DNA from: Ensifer adhaerens | GTDB taxonomy: Bacteria; Pseudomonadota; Alphaproteobacteria; Rhizobiales; Rhizobiaceae | DNA: 64,000 nt | Direction: 5' to 3' | Assembly (NCBI RefSeq): GCF_002940685.1 | Contig: NZ_PNFP01000017.1 | Location: forward strand, 1-64,000 | Shown: one piece after another, positions 1 to 9,675 of the stretch | Numbering within the stretch: position 1 is the first letter of the stretch | Layout: each line of letters starts with the position of its first letter | Notes under the pieces: model-generated | Told to the model about the DNA's origin: nothing | Databases searched by the model: none | The model's input: only the letters and a program-made list of their open reading frames with translations | Position numbers and translations under genes: made by a program

Positions 1-409
1 AGGTGATCACACGCTCCGACTTGTACAACCCGGCCGTCTTCAGGCCCTCGAGTTCTAAACGGAGATGGGTGAGGAAGGCTGAAGTCATGGCGCTCTCGCT
101 TCAAGAAAACATCGCGTGCCTGACGAGTATCATGACGGCTTTAGACTTGCAGCAAAATCCCTCGTTCTCCGGGACCGAGCGCAAAAACGACAGGGCATTT
201 CACGATGAGAGGGCGGGTCGGACATATTGTGTCGCGCTGGATGCGTTACGAGACATTTTTCGTCCGACCCCGAAAAGGATCGGCCACACTACTCCTCTCG
301 CGCCGCGTCTGCGGCGCGAGAGACCACTCAAAGCGTCAACAAGACGACGCCGCCTGGGGCAAGAAGCAACGAGCGAGCAGGCAGTCGATAACAACTTGTC
401 CGCCTGCCC
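1..409. other. Intergenic stretch with no supportable gene
   Basis: This stretch lies downstream of recQ, which is transcribed towards it. A frame is open across it on the + strand, but it has no convincing ribosome binding site, runs into the 3' end of recQ and has arginine/serine/threonine-rich composition typical of noncoding frames. Apart from one GC-rich inverted repeat (297-320) I see nothing in it. Confidence 0.5.
297..320. repeat. GC-rich inverted repeat downstream of recQ
   Basis: Two perfect 10-base arms, CTCGCGCCGC and GCGGCGCGAG, are separated by a 4-base loop. There is no T-run on either side, so a classical intrinsic terminator is not supported. It could be an RNA 3'-end structure for recQ, which ends about 90 bases away. 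Confidence 0.4.
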
Positions 410-2287
410 TCACCCGTCCACATATCCGTCGATAACGGCGAGAAACGCCTCGCCGTAGCGTTCGCGCTTGCTTTCGCCGATACCGGGAATGTCAAGCAGC
501 TCGTCGAAATCGCGCGGGCGCTCCTTGGCGAGTGCAATGAGGGTCGCGTCGGGGAAGACGACATAGGGCGGGACGTTGAGGTCCTTGGCGATCGAGAAGC
601 GCTCGGCGCGCAGCAGTTCGAAGAGTTCGAGGTCCGAACCCGCCAGATCGGCGCGCTCGCGCTGCGAGCCCGACTTGGCACCGCGCGCCGCCTTACCAGA
701 GGTCGGGCGGTCCTTGCGGAAGAATACCTGGCGCTCGCGCTTGAAGACGGCGCGGGCCTCCGGTTCGAGTTTCATCGCGCCGAAGGCGGCGTGGTCGACG
801 CTGATCAGGCCCGCCGCCAGCAATTGCCGGAAGACCGACTGCCAGGTGCGGGCCGGCAGGTCCTTGCCGGCGCCGAAGACCGGCATGTCGACATGGCCGA
901 AGCGCTCGGTCTTCTCGTTGACCGTGCCCATCAGAACGTCGACCACATGGCCGGTGCCGAAGCGTTCGCCAGTGCGGTAGACGGCCGCCAGCGCCTTGAT
1001 CGCCGCCTCCGTGCCGTCCCAGGTCTCGACCGGCTTCAGGCAGGTGTCGCAATGGCCACAACGACCGGGGTGGGCCTCGCCGAAATGCGCAAGGATCGCC
1101 TGGCGGCGACAGCCGGCCGTTTCGCAGATCGCGAGCAGCGCGTTGAGCTTGCCACGTTCGATCCGCTTGATGTCATCCGCCGCGCCGCCCTCGTCGATCA
1201 TCCGGCGGCGCTGCAGAACGTCGGCCATGCCATAGGCCATCCAGACCTCCGACGGCTGGCCGTCACGGCCGGCGCGACCGGTCTCCTGATAATAGGCCTC
1301 GACCGATCCCGGCAGATCGAGATGGGCGACGTAGCGCACGTCCGGCTTGTCGATGCCCATGCCGAAGGCGACGGTCGCGACAAGGCAGAGGCTTTCTTCC
1401 TTGAGAAAAGCGTCCTGATGTTTGTCCCTGAGCGTACGGTCCATGCCGGCATGATAGGGCAAAGCGCGGATGCCCTGCGCATTCAGCCATTCGGCCGTAT
1501 CATCGACCTTGGCGCGCGACAGGCAGTAGACGATGCCGGAGGCGCCTTTGAAACGCGAGAGAAAGCGCAGCAATTGCTGGCGCGGCTGGTCGCGCTCGAC
1601 GATTTCATAGGCGATGTTCGGCCGGTCGAAGCTGGTGGTGAAGATCTCGGCTTGGTCGAGTGCCAGCCGCTCGACAATGTCGTCGCGGGTATGCGGGTCG
1701 GCGGTTGCCGTGAGCGCGATGCGCGGCACGCCGGGATAACGCTCGGCAAGCAGCCCGAGCGCGCGGTATTCGGGGCGGAAGTCGTGGCCCCATTGCGAAA
1801 CGCAGTGCGCCTCGTCGATGGCAAAGAGCGCGATGCGGGCGTTGCCAAGGAGATCGGCGAAGCCATCGGTGACGGTCCGCTCCGGGGTCACGTAGAGAAG
1901 GTCGAGCGTGCCGTCGTGGATCTGCCGCCTGACGGCGATCGCTTCCTCGCGCGAAAGCGACGAGTTGAGGGCAGCCGCGTTGACGCCGAGCTGTTTCAAC
2001 GCCTCCACCTGGTCGCGCATCAGCGCGATCAGCGGCGAGACGACGACGCCCAATCCGGGCCGGCAGAGTGCGGGGATCTGGAAGCAGAGCGACTTGCCGG
2101 CCCCGGTCGGAAAGAGCACGACCGCGTCGCCGCCAGCGGTCACATGTTCGACCACCGCCTGCTGCTTGCCGCGAAAGGCGGAATAGCCGTAGACGCGCTT
2201 CAGCACGTCGAGCGGCGCCCGGCCGGCTTCGTCGAAGAGCTGGCTGGCAGCGCTTCTTGAGGGCGTCGCCCTTTCGACGAACTCCAT
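410..2287 (-). CDS. recQ: ATP-dependent DNA helicase RecQ
   Basis: This is a 3'-5' superfamily 2 DNA helicase of recombination and replication-fork repair. From the chosen start (625 residues) the Walker A motif TGAGKS is at about 61-66 and the DEAH box, followed by [10 protein letters not shown], is at about 158-170. The helicase C-terminal domain, with [10 protein letters not shown] and [10 protein letters not shown], follows. A four-cysteine zinc-binding region ([10 protein letters not shown]) precedes a winged-helix region and a C-terminal HRDC domain (about 540-620). The frame is open 51 codons further upstream, but GAAGGAG sits five bases before the ATG at 2287, which decides the start. 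The gene is divergent from the glycosyltransferase-like gene at 2483. Length and motifs are normal for the family, and nothing looks broken. Confidence 0.95.
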   Translation of the reverse strand: MEFVERATPSRSAASQLFDEAGRAPLDVLKRVYGYSAFRGKQQAVVEHVTAGGDAVVLFPTGAGKSLCFQIPALCRPGLGVVVSPLIALMRDQVEALKQLGVNAAALNSSLSREEAIAVRRQIHDGTLDLLYVTPERTVTDGFADLLGNARIALFAIDEAHCVSQWGHDFRPEYRALGLLAERYPGVPRIALTATADPHTRDDIVERLALDQAEIFTTSFDRPNIAYEIVERDQPRQQLLRFLSRFKGASGIVYCLSRAKVDDTAEWLNAQGIRALPYHAGMDRTLRDKHQDAFLKEESLCLVATVAFGMGIDKPDVRYVAHLDLPGSVEAYYQETGRAGRDGQPSEVWMAYGMADVLQRRRMIDEGGAADDIKRIERGKLNALLAICETAGCRRQAILAHFGEAHPGRCGHCDTCLKPVETWDGTEAAIKALAAVYRTGERFGTGHVVDVLMGTVNEKTERFGHVDMPVFGAGKDLPARTWQSVFRQLLAAGLISVDHAAFGAMKLEPEARAVFKRERQVFFRKDRPTSGKAARGAKSGSQRERADLAGSDLELFELLRAERFSIAKDLNVPPYVVFPDATLIALAKERPRDFDELLDIPGIGESKRERYGEAFLAVIDGYVDG

Positions 2288-2427
2288 CACATCTCCTTCG
2301 GGAATCACCTTGGCCATCATCGCAAGAAGCGCAGGCAATGCCATAGCCCTTGCCGCAACTGAAGAGACAAGAGCGGTTTTCCCGAAAGTGCGCCGGCGCT
2401 TCCCGGGGGATTGCCCCCTTTGACAGC

Positions 2428-2456
2428 TTGACCTTGACAACGCATCGGTACTTTAG
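2428..2456 (+). promoter_or_regulatory. Possible sigma70-type promoter for the 2483 gene
   Basis: TTGACC (2428-2433) and CTTTAG (2451-2456) are separated by 17 bases, about 27 bases before the ATG at 2483. The -35 box is good and the -10 box is weak against the rhizobial CTATAT-like consensus. Confidence 0.3.
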
Positions 2457-2482
2457 TGACGCGCAGAAATCGGGACGTGACT

Positions 2483-3322
2483 ATGGCAAATATTCTGGCG
2501 GCGAGCGGCGGCGTCAAGCAGGTCATCTGCATCAATTGGGGTACGAAATACGGCGCACCGTTCATCAACCGGCTCTATGCCATGGTGGCGCGCAACATCA
2601 CCCCGCCCTTCACCTTCACCTGCTTCACCGACAATCGTGAAGGCTTGCGCCCGGAGATTCTCTGCGAGGACTTGCCCCCGCTCGACATCGGCGAAATGCC
2701 CAAGAATACGCCCGGCATCTGGCAGAAGTCTCGGCTCTGGGGGCCGAAGCTCGGCAATCTCAAGGGCCCCGTCGTGTTCCTGGACCTCGACCTGGTGATC
2801 GTCGGTTCGCTCGACGGCTTCTTCGAGGAGGGAGAGCCTGACGACGTCATCCTCGCCCGCAACCAGACGACGCCGTTCGAACGCCTCGGCCAGACCTCGC
2901 TGTTTCGCTTTCCGGTCGGCAAGCTGGTGCCGCTGCAGGAAAAGTTCCGCGCCAACCCGCAAGGGATCGCCGACGAATACCGTTTCGAGCAGCGCTTCGT
3001 CACGCGCAACGCGCCGGGCGGAGCCAAACTCTTCCCGCGCCGCTGGGTGCTGCATTTCCGGCAGGACTGCCGCCGGCCGTTCCCGCTCAACTACTTCCTG
3101 GCGCCGCGCCTGCCCAAGGACGCGCGCGTCGTGCTCTTCCCGCGCAATATCCTGCCGCAGCATGCGATCGAGGGACGCTTCGGCAAGAAGGACAAGGTAT
3201 CCACCCCGCTTGGCCACATTCTCGGGCTGTTTGCGCCCAACCGCTACGAGAAGAATCCTTTTACCTATCTCAGACACTACATTCGCCCGTCGCCGTGGGT
3301 GGCTGAGCATTGGCGCGAATAG
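2483..3322 (+). CDS. Putative glycosyltransferase
   Basis: The protein has about 279 residues. It begins with a beta-strand-like segment (VKQVICINWGTKYG) and carries a VVFLDLDLVIVGSLD segment at about 100-115. That segment resembles the DxD nucleotide-sugar and metal site of GT-A fold glycosyltransferases. The mid-region FPRRWVLHFRQDC and the basic C-terminal half fit enzymes that modify surface polysaccharide. No signal peptide or membrane segment is evident, so it probably acts in the cytoplasm. It stands alone between divergent recQ and convergent dnaG. The ATG at 2483 is preferred over one nine codons upstream because MANILAASGG is followed by the conserved core; the ribosome binding site is weak for both. 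Donor and acceptor cannot be told from sequence. Confidence 0.6.
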   Translation: MANILAASGGVKQVICINWGTKYGAPFINRLYAMVARNITPPFTFTCFTDNREGLRPEILCEDLPPLDIGEMPKNTPGIWQKSRLWGPKLGNLKGPVVFLDLDLVIVGSLDGFFEEGEPDDVILARNQTTPFERLGQTSLFRFPVGKLVPLQEKFRANPQGIADEYRFEQRFVTRNAPGGAKLFPRRWVLHFRQDCRRPFPLNYFLAPRLPKDARVVLFPRNILPQHAIEGRFGKKDKVSTPLGHILGLFAPNRYEKNPFTYLRHYIRPSPWVAEHWRE

Positions 3323-3380
3323 TCGAGACGCCATCAAGAACAGGCCGGCCTTCGCCGTCTCGGCCGGAAGAAACGAGCAA

Positions 3381-5390
3381 CTAGCGTGCCGCCGGCCCCT
3401 TCACGCGGCCGGAAAGCACGCCGAAGCCCTCGATGATCGCCTCCTGGTTTTCAAGCCGCGTCACCTCGTGCTGCACCTCCTGAAGCGTGCGCAAGAGCTG
3501 CGGCACCGCTTCGAGATCGCCTTCCTCGGTCGCATAGGCCAGTTCGCGTTCGAGTTCGCGCACCTGCCAGTGCAGCGCCTTCGAGCGCTGGTGCAGCGCC
3601 AGCGCCTGCAGATAGCCTTCGCGGGCATCCTCGGGCGCGGCGGCCGTCGTCGCAGTCCAGAGCCTGGCATAGCGGATCTGCTGGTCGATCGCGGCAATCA
3701 GCGCGCCGAAGCCCTCGGCCTGCAACTGTTCGAGCAGATCGTCCCGGTTCAGGCGCGGCCCCTGCGCGGCCGCGGCATTCAGCACCGCCGCCCAGCAGCG
3801 CTGCAACTCGCGATGATCGAACTCGATCGTCGAGATCTCGTCATACTCGTCGAACAGCAGTTGCGGGTGGTTGACGATGGTGAGCGCCAGCACGCTTTCG
3901 CGCAGAAGCGGGGCCACCTGCTGTCCGCTGACCAGCGTCGAGCGTGCCAGCCGATCGGAGATCGCGGTCGGGCCGCTTGCATTCGGCCCGCGTGGCTGAC
4001 CGGCGCCGCGCGACCCGCCACCGCCCTGCCGGCCGCCCCGTTCGAAAGGACGCCGCTCGCCCCGCCCTGACCCTGACGATTGCAGGAAGGCGTTCAGCCG
4101 GTCGCGCATGTCCTGGCCGTAGTGGCGGCGCACGCTCTCGTCGGCGATGACCGACGTCACCTGCTTCAGCCGCGCTTCAAGCTCGGCACGCTTTTCCGGC
4201 GTGTCGAAGGCACCGCCCTGAACCTCGCGCAGCCAGACCATCTCGGCGAGCGAACGGGCATTGGCGAGCACCTTGTCGAAGGGCGCGCGCCCTTCCTGGC
4301 GCACGAGATCGTCCGGATCCTTGCCGTCGGGAAGCATGGCGAAGCGCACCGAGCGGCCGGGTTTCAGATGCGGCAGCGCCAGATCGACGCCGCGGTTGGC
4401 GGCGCGAATGCCCGCTCCATCGCCGTCGAAGCACAGCACCGGCTGCGATGTCATCTTCCACAAAAGGTCGAGCTGGTTTTCGGTGAGCGCCGTGCCGAGC
4501 GGCGCAACGGCATTCTCGACGCCCGCCTGATGCAGCGCGATCACGTCCATGTAGCCTTCGACGGCGATGATCGTTCCGGCCGCATCGTCCCCGCCGGCGT
4601 CGCGGGCGCCCCCTTGCGAAGCACGGCGGGCGCGGGCGAAATTGTAGAGCACGTTGCCCTTGTGGAAGAGCTCGGTCTCGTTCGAGTTCAGATATTTGGC
4701 CGGCGCATCCGGCGACATGGCGCGGCCGCCAAACGCGATGACCTTCTCGCGCGACGACAGGATCGGGAACATGATGCGGTCGCGGAAGCGGTCGTAGGAA
4801 AGCGGCAGGTCCGCCCCGTGCACGACGAGGCCGCAGGCCTCGATCTGTTCCTTGGCGACACCCTTGCCGGCGAGATGTTCCTTGAGCGCGTTGCGGCTGT
4901 CGGGCGCGTAGCCCAGGCGAAAGGTCTCGATCGTGCGCCCCGTCAGCCCGCGCTCGCGCAGATAGGCGCGCGCCTTGGCGCCATTGGCCGTCTGCAGCTG
5001 GTCCTCGAAAAACGCCGTCGCCAGCTCCATCACGTCGAGCAGGCTGGTGCGTTCCTTCTCGCGGCGCTCGGCCTGCGGATCGGGCTGAGGCATGGCAACG
5101 CCCGCCATGTCGGCGATCTGCTGTACGGCTTCCGGGAAGCTCAGGCCCTCGAGATCGGTGAGAAAACGGAAGTGGTCGCCGGAAACGCCGCAGCCGAAGC
5201 AATGGTAGCGGCCCTTGCGGTCCTCGCAGTGAAAGCTCGGCGACTTCTCGCCGTGAAAGGGGCAGCAGGCCCAGTAGTCGCCGCGCGAGACGTTGGTCTT
5301 GCGCCGGTCCCAGGCAACGCGTTTGGCAATCACGTCCGAAATCGGAACGCGATCGCGTATCTCGTCAAGGAAGGACTGTGAAAAGCGCAT
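3381..5390 (-). CDS. dnaG: DNA primase DnaG
   Basis: DnaG makes the RNA primers for chromosome replication. The protein has 669 residues. An N-terminal CHC2 zinc finger shows CPFH at about 43-46 and CFGC at about 64-67. Next comes the primase catalytic core with a TOPRIM segment (IIAVEGYMDVIALHQAG, then CFDGDGAGIRAANRG). A glycine/arginine-rich linker (around 440-470) leads to a C-terminal DnaB-interaction region. AGAGGT precedes the ATG at 5390, which is preferred over an in-frame ATG 17 codons upstream. The next gene downstream is convergent, so the frequent dnaG-rpoD linkage is not seen within the 3.4 kb available on that side. Confidence 0.96.
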   Translation of the reverse strand: MRFSQSFLDEIRDRVPISDVIAKRVAWDRRKTNVSRGDYWACCPFHGEKSPSFHCEDRKGRYHCFGCGVSGDHFRFLTDLEGLSFPEAVQQIADMAGVAMPQPDPQAERREKERTSLLDVMELATAFFEDQLQTANGAKARAYLRERGLTGRTIETFRLGYAPDSRNALKEHLAGKGVAKEQIEACGLVVHGADLPLSYDRFRDRIMFPILSSREKVIAFGGRAMSPDAPAKYLNSNETELFHKGNVLYNFARARRASQGGARDAGGDDAAGTIIAVEGYMDVIALHQAGVENAVAPLGTALTENQLDLLWKMTSQPVLCFDGDGAGIRAANRGVDLALPHLKPGRSVRFAMLPDGKDPDDLVRQEGRAPFDKVLANARSLAEMVWLREVQGGAFDTPEKRAELEARLKQVTSVIADESVRRHYGQDMRDRLNAFLQSSGSGRGERRPFERGGRQGGGGSRGAGQPRGPNASGPTAISDRLARSTLVSGQQVAPLLRESVLALTIVNHPQLLFDEYDEISTIEFDHRELQRCWAAVLNAAAAQGPRLNRDDLLEQLQAEGFGALIAAIDQQIRYARLWTATTAAAPEDAREGYLQALALHQRSKALHWQVRELERELAYATEEGDLEAVPQLLRTLQEVQHEVTRLENQEAIIEGFGVLSGRVKGPAAR

Positions 5391-5549
5391 GGATACCTCT
5401 GGTCGATCCTCCATATAGGCGGCATGGCGGACAGACGCCACAGCCGTGATCCTGCGTGCACGCTATTCACAGGAGCGAAACGGGAAGCGCATCCTTAGCG
5501 TTCAATTTTCGGTTGAGTGTGAATATTTTCTAAAGACCAAAAGTAGCGC

Positions 5550-5578
5550 TTGACACCCCTTTGCCGAAAAGGATCAAT
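5550..5578 (+). promoter_or_regulatory. Possible sigma70-type promoter for the 5606 gene
   Basis: A consensus TTGACA (5550-5555) is followed after 17 bases by ATCAAT (5573-5578), about 28 bases before the ATG at 5606. It lies in the 215-base gap between divergent dnaG and this gene. Confidence 0.4.
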
Positions 5579-5605
5579 TCGCCCTCTCGAATTGGATCAC
5601 TTGCC

Positions 5606-6511
5606 ATGGCCATTTCCGTCAAAGTGCTCGCTTCCAGTCCGGCCTTCTTTACCGCCGTGTTGAGCTACGCGCGCGGCATGGTGGAGATGTATGCGGCCAA
5701 CCCGCGGCTCGCATCGATCTTCGCCTCGCAGCAGCGCTGGCTGATGGCCCAGTCCGGGCTTGCCCTCTATCACGACCGCGATCCGGACGACCCGTCGAGC
5801 GGTCTCTATAGCGGCCGTTTCATCAACTATGCCGTCATGCATGGGATAGCCAGCCGCAATACCGCAGCTTCCTTCGTGCAGGAAATGGTTGCCTACCGCT
5901 TTGCCAGCTACATCTCGGTGCAACCGGACAAGCGCAGCCGGCCGCTCGAACCCACGGAGGCAGCGCTCGACTATGTCTGGAAATGGATGCAATCCCATCT
6001 GGCCATACTCGACGCCTTCGATGGCCAGTCGCGGCTGGCGCGGCTGAGCGAGGAGCAAGACCAGTTCGGCCGGCTGCAGGCCGCCGTCGCCCACGCGCTT
6101 GTCGGCAACGATATGGTTCGTCGTCCGGGCCCGACCTTCGACCTCTTCACCTGGGTCAATTCCGGTGGCGTGGTGATGGACGATCTGTTCTCGCGCATCG
6201 GCGCCTTCGATCCCGAAGCGGAACGTTTCGCCATCGGGCCGGTTTCACCCGGAGACCTCAGCGAGCGCTTCATCATCTCCAAGACCCACCTCAAGCGGAT
6301 CTTCGACAAGGCGGCCCTCCTGGGCAGCATGGAATGGGAGCGAACGCCCGGGCGTGGGGAGGTCTGGCTGTCGAAAGCCTTCATCCGCGAATACTGGGAC
6401 TATCAGGCAGAGAAATTCGCGCTGATCGATCGCGCATTCCAAGCGACGTTCCAGGCGAAAAGCGAAGCGGCGACGCCCGTCCGATCCGAACGGGCGCCGG
6501 CGCTCACGTGA
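5606..6511 (+). CDS. Uncharacterised protein with winged-helix-like C-terminus
   Basis: The 301-residue protein is not assignable to a family I recognise with confidence. It is soluble, with no signal peptide or membrane span. A segment at about 215-265 (ISKTHLKRIFDKAALLG, then WERTPGRGEVWLS) resembles a winged helix-turn-helix, with a recognition helix followed by a beta-hairpin wing, so a DNA-binding role is possible. The N-terminal two thirds is mostly helical. It is divergent from dnaG and convergent with the YqeY-family gene, whose end lies six bases away. The ATG at 5606 is chosen over one 15 codons upstream because the upstream part overlaps the likely promoter. Confidence 0.6.
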   Translation: MAISVKVLASSPAFFTAVLSYARGMVEMYAANPRLASIFASQQRWLMAQSGLALYHDRDPDDPSSGLYSGRFINYAVMHGIASRNTAASFVQEMVAYRFASYISVQPDKRSRPLEPTEAALDYVWKWMQSHLAILDAFDGQSRLARLSEEQDQFGRLQAAVAHALVGNDMVRRPGPTFDLFTWVNSGGVVMDDLFSRIGAFDPEAERFAIGPVSPGDLSERFIISKTHLKRIFDKAALLGSMEWERTPGRGEVWLSKAFIREYWDYQAEKFALIDRAFQATFQAKSEAATPVRSERAPALT

Positions 6512-6517
6512 GCGGGG

Positions 6518-6967
6518 CTACTTGAGCAGTTCCTTCACCAGGCCCGAAGCCTTGGCGAAGTCCATCTGGCCGGGATAACGCTCCTTGAGCGCATTCATGC
6601 ACTTGCCCATGTCGCGCAGGCCATGAGCACCGGTCTCGGCGATCACCGAGGCGCAGAGTTCCTTGACCTTTTCCTCCGAAAGCTGAGCCGGGAGGAACCG
6701 GTTGATGATGACGATTTCCTCGCGCTCCTGCGCGGCAAGTTCCGGCCGGCCGGCGTCGTCGTAGATACGGGCCGACTCCTCGCGCTGCTTGATCATCTTG
6801 GCGAGGATCTGCAGGATGTCTTCATCGCTGACCGGGTCCTTGCCCTGGCCGCGGTTGGCGATATCCCGGTCCTTGATCGCCGCCTGGATCAGCCGCACGG
6901 TCGAGGTACGCCGTGCGTCCTTGGCTTTGACGGCTTCCTTCAGTGCGTCAGCGAACAGGTCGCGCAT
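6518..6967 (-). CDS. GatB/YqeY domain protein
   Basis: This small cytoplasmic protein (149 residues) belongs to the YqeY family, which is related to the tRNA-interacting C-terminal domain of the GatB amidotransferase subunit; its exact role is not established. Characteristic features are the N-terminal LFADALKEAVKAKD, the TVRLIQAAIKDRDI helix, and the C-terminal half with MGKCMNALKERYPGQMDFAKAS and VKELL. GGAG seven bases before the ATG at 6967 decides the start; an ATG two codons earlier would overlap that site. It is divergent from carA across about 330 bases, an arrangement common in alphaproteobacteria. Confidence 0.88.
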   Translation of the reverse strand: MRDLFADALKEAVKAKDARRTSTVRLIQAAIKDRDIANRGQGKDPVSDEDILQILAKMIKQREESARIYDDAGRPELAAQEREEIVIINRFLPAQLSEEKVKELCASVIAETGAHGLRDMGKCMNALKERYPGQMDFAKASGLVKELLK

Positions 6968-7295
6968 GTCCATACTCCATGTCGAAACCGGCCCGCGGTG
7001 CTCTGCCCGGAACCGGTTCGAAACCATTAATGTTGTCGTCGTCTTAAACCAGTGTGACAGGCGCAATCAAACGGAATACGCAAGCAATTGAATTATAAGG
7101 AATTTTATTTCCAGACAATTCATGGGTGGCCGGTTGACCCGGCTAAGCGCTTTGGGTATTTTCCCGCACCTGCACAACATCGGCATGAGAGCACTTTTCC
7201 GCGGGGTTTCCGCGCGTCCATGCCTGAGCAAAGAAATGGCGATCGACCGCCGGGCTTTCAAGCCCCGCGCTCCGCGCCGCAACGGGATAGGAACG
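6968..7295. other. Divergent control region of the YqeY-family gene and carA
   Basis: This 328-base gap must hold the promoters of both divergent genes. It contains an AT-rich patch near 7085-7110, which includes a short GGAA/TTCC inverted repeat. I see no convincing paired -35/-10 boxes and no open leader peptide rich in arginine or pyrimidine-linked codons. No riboswitch is recognised. Confidence 0.4.
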
Positions 7296-8501
7296 ATGAC
7301 CGCGACACCCGCATGGACCACTGAAAAACCAACCGCACTGCTCGTTCTGGCCGACGGCACCGTGATCGAGGGCAAGGGCATCGGCGCGACCGGCAAGGTG
7401 CAGGCGGAAGTCTGCTTCAACACCGCACTGACCGGCTACCAGGAAATCCTGACGGACCCCTCCTATCTCGGCCAGATCGTGACCTTCACCTTCCCGCATA
7501 TCGGCAACATCGGCGCCAACGACGAGGACATCGAAGACCTGACGCCGGCAGCCCGCCGCGGCGCGGTCGGCGTCATCTTCAAGGCCGACATCACCGAGCC
7601 GTCGAACTACCGCGCCGCCAAGCATCTCGACGCCTGGCTGAAGGCGCGCGGCATCATCGGCCTTTGCGGCATTGATACGCGTGCACTTACCGCCTGGATC
7701 CGCGAAAACGGCATGCCGAACGCCGTCATCGCCCACGACCCCTCCGGCGTCTTCGACATCGACACGCTGAAGGCCGAAGCCAGGGCCTGGAGCGGACTTG
7801 AAGGCCTCGACCTCGCCAAGGTCGCAACCTCCGGCCAGTCGTCGCGCTGGGACGAGAAGCCCTGGGTTTGGAACGAAGGCTCCTCGACGCTCGGCGAAAC
7901 CGATGCCGCCTACCACATCGTGGCGCTCGACTACGGCGTGAAGCGCAACATCCTGCGCCTCTTTGCCGGCCTCAACGCCCGCGTCACCGTCATGCCGGCC
8001 GCAACCAGCGCCGACGAAGTTCTGGCGCAGAAGCCGGACGGCATCTTCCTGTCGAACGGCCCGGGCGACCCGGCGGCAACCGGAAAATACGCCGTGCCTG
8101 TCATCCAGGATCTCTTGAAGACCGACATTCCGGTGTTCGGCATCTGCCTCGGCCACCAGATGCTGGCGCTGGCACTCGGCGGCAAGACCGAGAAGATGCA
8201 CCAGGGTCACCACGGCGCCAACCACCCGGTCAAGGACCACACCACGGGCAAGGTCGAGATCGTCTCGATGAACCACGGCTTCGCGGTCGATTCGAAGTCG
8301 CTGCCGGAAGGCGTTGAAGAGACTCACATTTCGCTCTTCGACGGCACCAATTGCGGCCTGCGCGTCGCCGGCAAGCCGGTCTTCTCGGTCCAGCATCACC
8401 CGGAAGCCTCCCCCGGCCCGCAGGACAGCCACTACCTCTTCCGCCGCTTCATGAACCTCGTGCGCGAGAAGAAGGGCGAACCGGCACTCGCCGAGCGCTG
8501 A
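7296..8501 (+). CDS. carA: Carbamoyl-phosphate synthase small subunit CarA
   Basis: CarA is the glutamine amidotransferase subunit that supplies ammonia to CarB for carbamoyl phosphate, feeding arginine and pyrimidine synthesis. It has 401 residues. The N-terminal CPSase small-chain domain carries FNTALTGYQEILTDPSY. The C-terminal class I amidotransferase domain has the nucleophile in FGICLGHQ (Cys about 284) and the His/Glu pair in VQHHPEASPGP. GGATAGGA before the ATG at 7296 fits better than any of the in-frame starts up to 58 codons upstream. An intrinsic terminator follows directly. carB is not adjacent in the window. Confidence 0.97.
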   Translation: MTATPAWTTEKPTALLVLADGTVIEGKGIGATGKVQAEVCFNTALTGYQEILTDPSYLGQIVTFTFPHIGNIGANDEDIEDLTPAARRGAVGVIFKADITEPSNYRAAKHLDAWLKARGIIGLCGIDTRALTAWIRENGMPNAVIAHDPSGVFDIDTLKAEARAWSGLEGLDLAKVATSGQSSRWDEKPWVWNEGSSTLGETDAAYHIVALDYGVKRNILRLFAGLNARVTVMPAATSADEVLAQKPDGIFLSNGPGDPAATGKYAVPVIQDLLKTDIPVFGICLGHQMLALALGGKTEKMHQGHHGANHPVKDHTTGKVEIVSMNHGFAVDSKSLPEGVEETHISLFDGTNCGLRVAGKPVFSVQHHPEASPGPQDSHYLFRRFMNLVREKKGEPALAER

Positions 8502-8524
8502 GAGCGCGACTGAAACACCTTCCG

Positions 8525-8553
8525 AAGGCCCGCCCCGAGCGGGCCTTTTCTTT
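8525..8553 (+). terminator. Intrinsic terminator of carA
   Basis: A perfect 9-base stem (AAGGCCCGC and GCGGGCCTT) around a 5-base loop is followed by TTCTTT, starting 24 bases after the carA stop. Confidence 0.85.
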
Positions 8554-8592
8554 GGGCGCATGGCACCGGCGGCACGTGCACTGGGATCGACG

Positions 8593-9495
8593 TCAGCGAT
8601 CCGCCCCTTGTTCGGCGAGCCGCTCCGCGATGAAATCGACCACCGCCCTTACCGACGGGAGCTGGCCGCGCCGATGGGGCATCAGCAAGGTCGTCGTCAC
8701 CACGCCCGCCTGCCAACCGGGAAGCACCCGCACCAGCGTCCCGTTCTCGATCTCGGCGCGACAGAGCTTGCGCGGAAAGGCCACGATCCCGAGGCCCGCA
8801 AGCGCCGCCTCGAGCAGCACCTGGGATTCGTCGGCTATAAAGCGCGGTGTGGGCCGCACGGAGACGATGGCACCTTCTTCGTTGCGCAGCGTCCAGCCTT
8901 CGCTCGTGAGCGACGCCAACAGGCCGTCGTGGCCCGCAAGATCTTCCGGACCGGAAGGCATGCCGTGCTCAGCAAGATAACCGGGTGCTGCGACCAATCC
9001 GATCGGCTCCGTCGCCACCCGTCGCTGCACCAGTGCGGAATCCGGCAAGGGCGCGAAATGATCCCGCACGGCAATGTCGAAGCCTTCCTGGATCAGATCG
9101 ACGAAGCGGTCCGTCGCGTGCAGCACCACCCGCATCTTGGGATAGGCGAGCGCCAGTCGCGGCAGCAGCCCCGCAAGGGTCATCTGCGCCGTCGGCACCG
9201 AGGCGGTGATCCTGACCGTGCCGCTCGGTTCGGCGAGCCTGCCCATGACCACCGCCTCGGCCGCTTCCGCCTCGATCAGCATCGCCGCCGCATGCCGGTA
9301 GAAATCCTCGCCGACCTCGGTCACCGTGAAGCGCCGGGAGGTGCGGTTGATCAGTCGGACGCCGAGCGTCTTCTCAAGCTCGGCCACGCGCTTGCTGAGC
9401 GTCGATTTCGGCACATTGAGCACCCGTGCCGCCGGCGCAAAGCCCTTGTGGTCGACCACATGGGCGAAGATGATGAAGTCGTTGAGATTGCGCAT
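8593..9495 (-). CDS. LysR-family transcriptional regulator
   Basis: The 300-residue protein has the LysR layout. The N-terminal winged helix-turn-helix spans about 1-60 (FAPAARVLNVPKSTLSKRVAELEKTLG). It is followed by a linker helix and a periplasmic-binding-like effector domain (about 90-295). It resembles the CrgA/AaeR-type subgroup that often controls neighbouring oxidoreductase or transport genes, but no such divergent partner is present here. Upstream on the opposite strand is a 101-residue helix-turn-helix protein. The ATG at 9495 is the one directly before the conserved MRNLNDFIIFAHVV start of the domain. The effector is unknown. Confidence 0.9.
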   Translation of the reverse strand: MRNLNDFIIFAHVVDHKGFAPAARVLNVPKSTLSKRVAELEKTLGVRLINRTSRRFTVTEVGEDFYRHAAAMLIEAEAAEAVVMGRLAEPSGTVRITASVPTAQMTLAGLLPRLALAYPKMRVVLHATDRFVDLIQEGFDIAVRDHFAPLPDSALVQRRVATEPIGLVAAPGYLAEHGMPSGPEDLAGHDGLLASLTSEGWTLRNEEGAIVSVRPTPRFIADESQVLLEAALAGLGIVAFPRKLCRAEIENGTLVRVLPGWQAGVVTTTLLMPHRRGQLPSVRAVVDFIAERLAEQGADR

Positions 9496-9675
9496 GGCGG
9501 GTTCCGGTGGCTGCATGCATGGACGATCTATCGATATTTCACGGTTTTCCGCAGAGTCGTCCACGATTTTCGCAATCCGCGTCGAATAGGAAGGATCGCG
9601 CCTGGCGCCGCGACGTTGCGCGTGGTTGACCCTCGGCCACCCTTCGCGCATCCTTTCCTGCAACTGGAGGTGACG

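Noticed and set aside
3-458. 151-codon + strand frame at the left edge
   Set aside because: It has no ribosome binding site, its composition is random-like, and it overlaps the 3' end of recQ.
791-2260. Long + strand open frame opposite recQ
   Set aside because: It is the antisense shadow of recQ in GC-rich DNA. The recQ strand shows complete helicase motifs, and the antisense protein has no family signature or ribosome binding site.
4080-5381. 433-codon + strand frame opposite dnaG
   Set aside because: It is a mirror frame caused by codon bias. It is rich in Arg/Ala/Gly/Val with no recognisable domain, while the opposite strand encodes an intact primase.
7190-7215. Short CGCGG/CCGCG inverted repeat upstream of carA as an attenuator
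   Set aside because: The stem is only five bases and there is no leader peptide or T-run, so attenuation cannot be supported.
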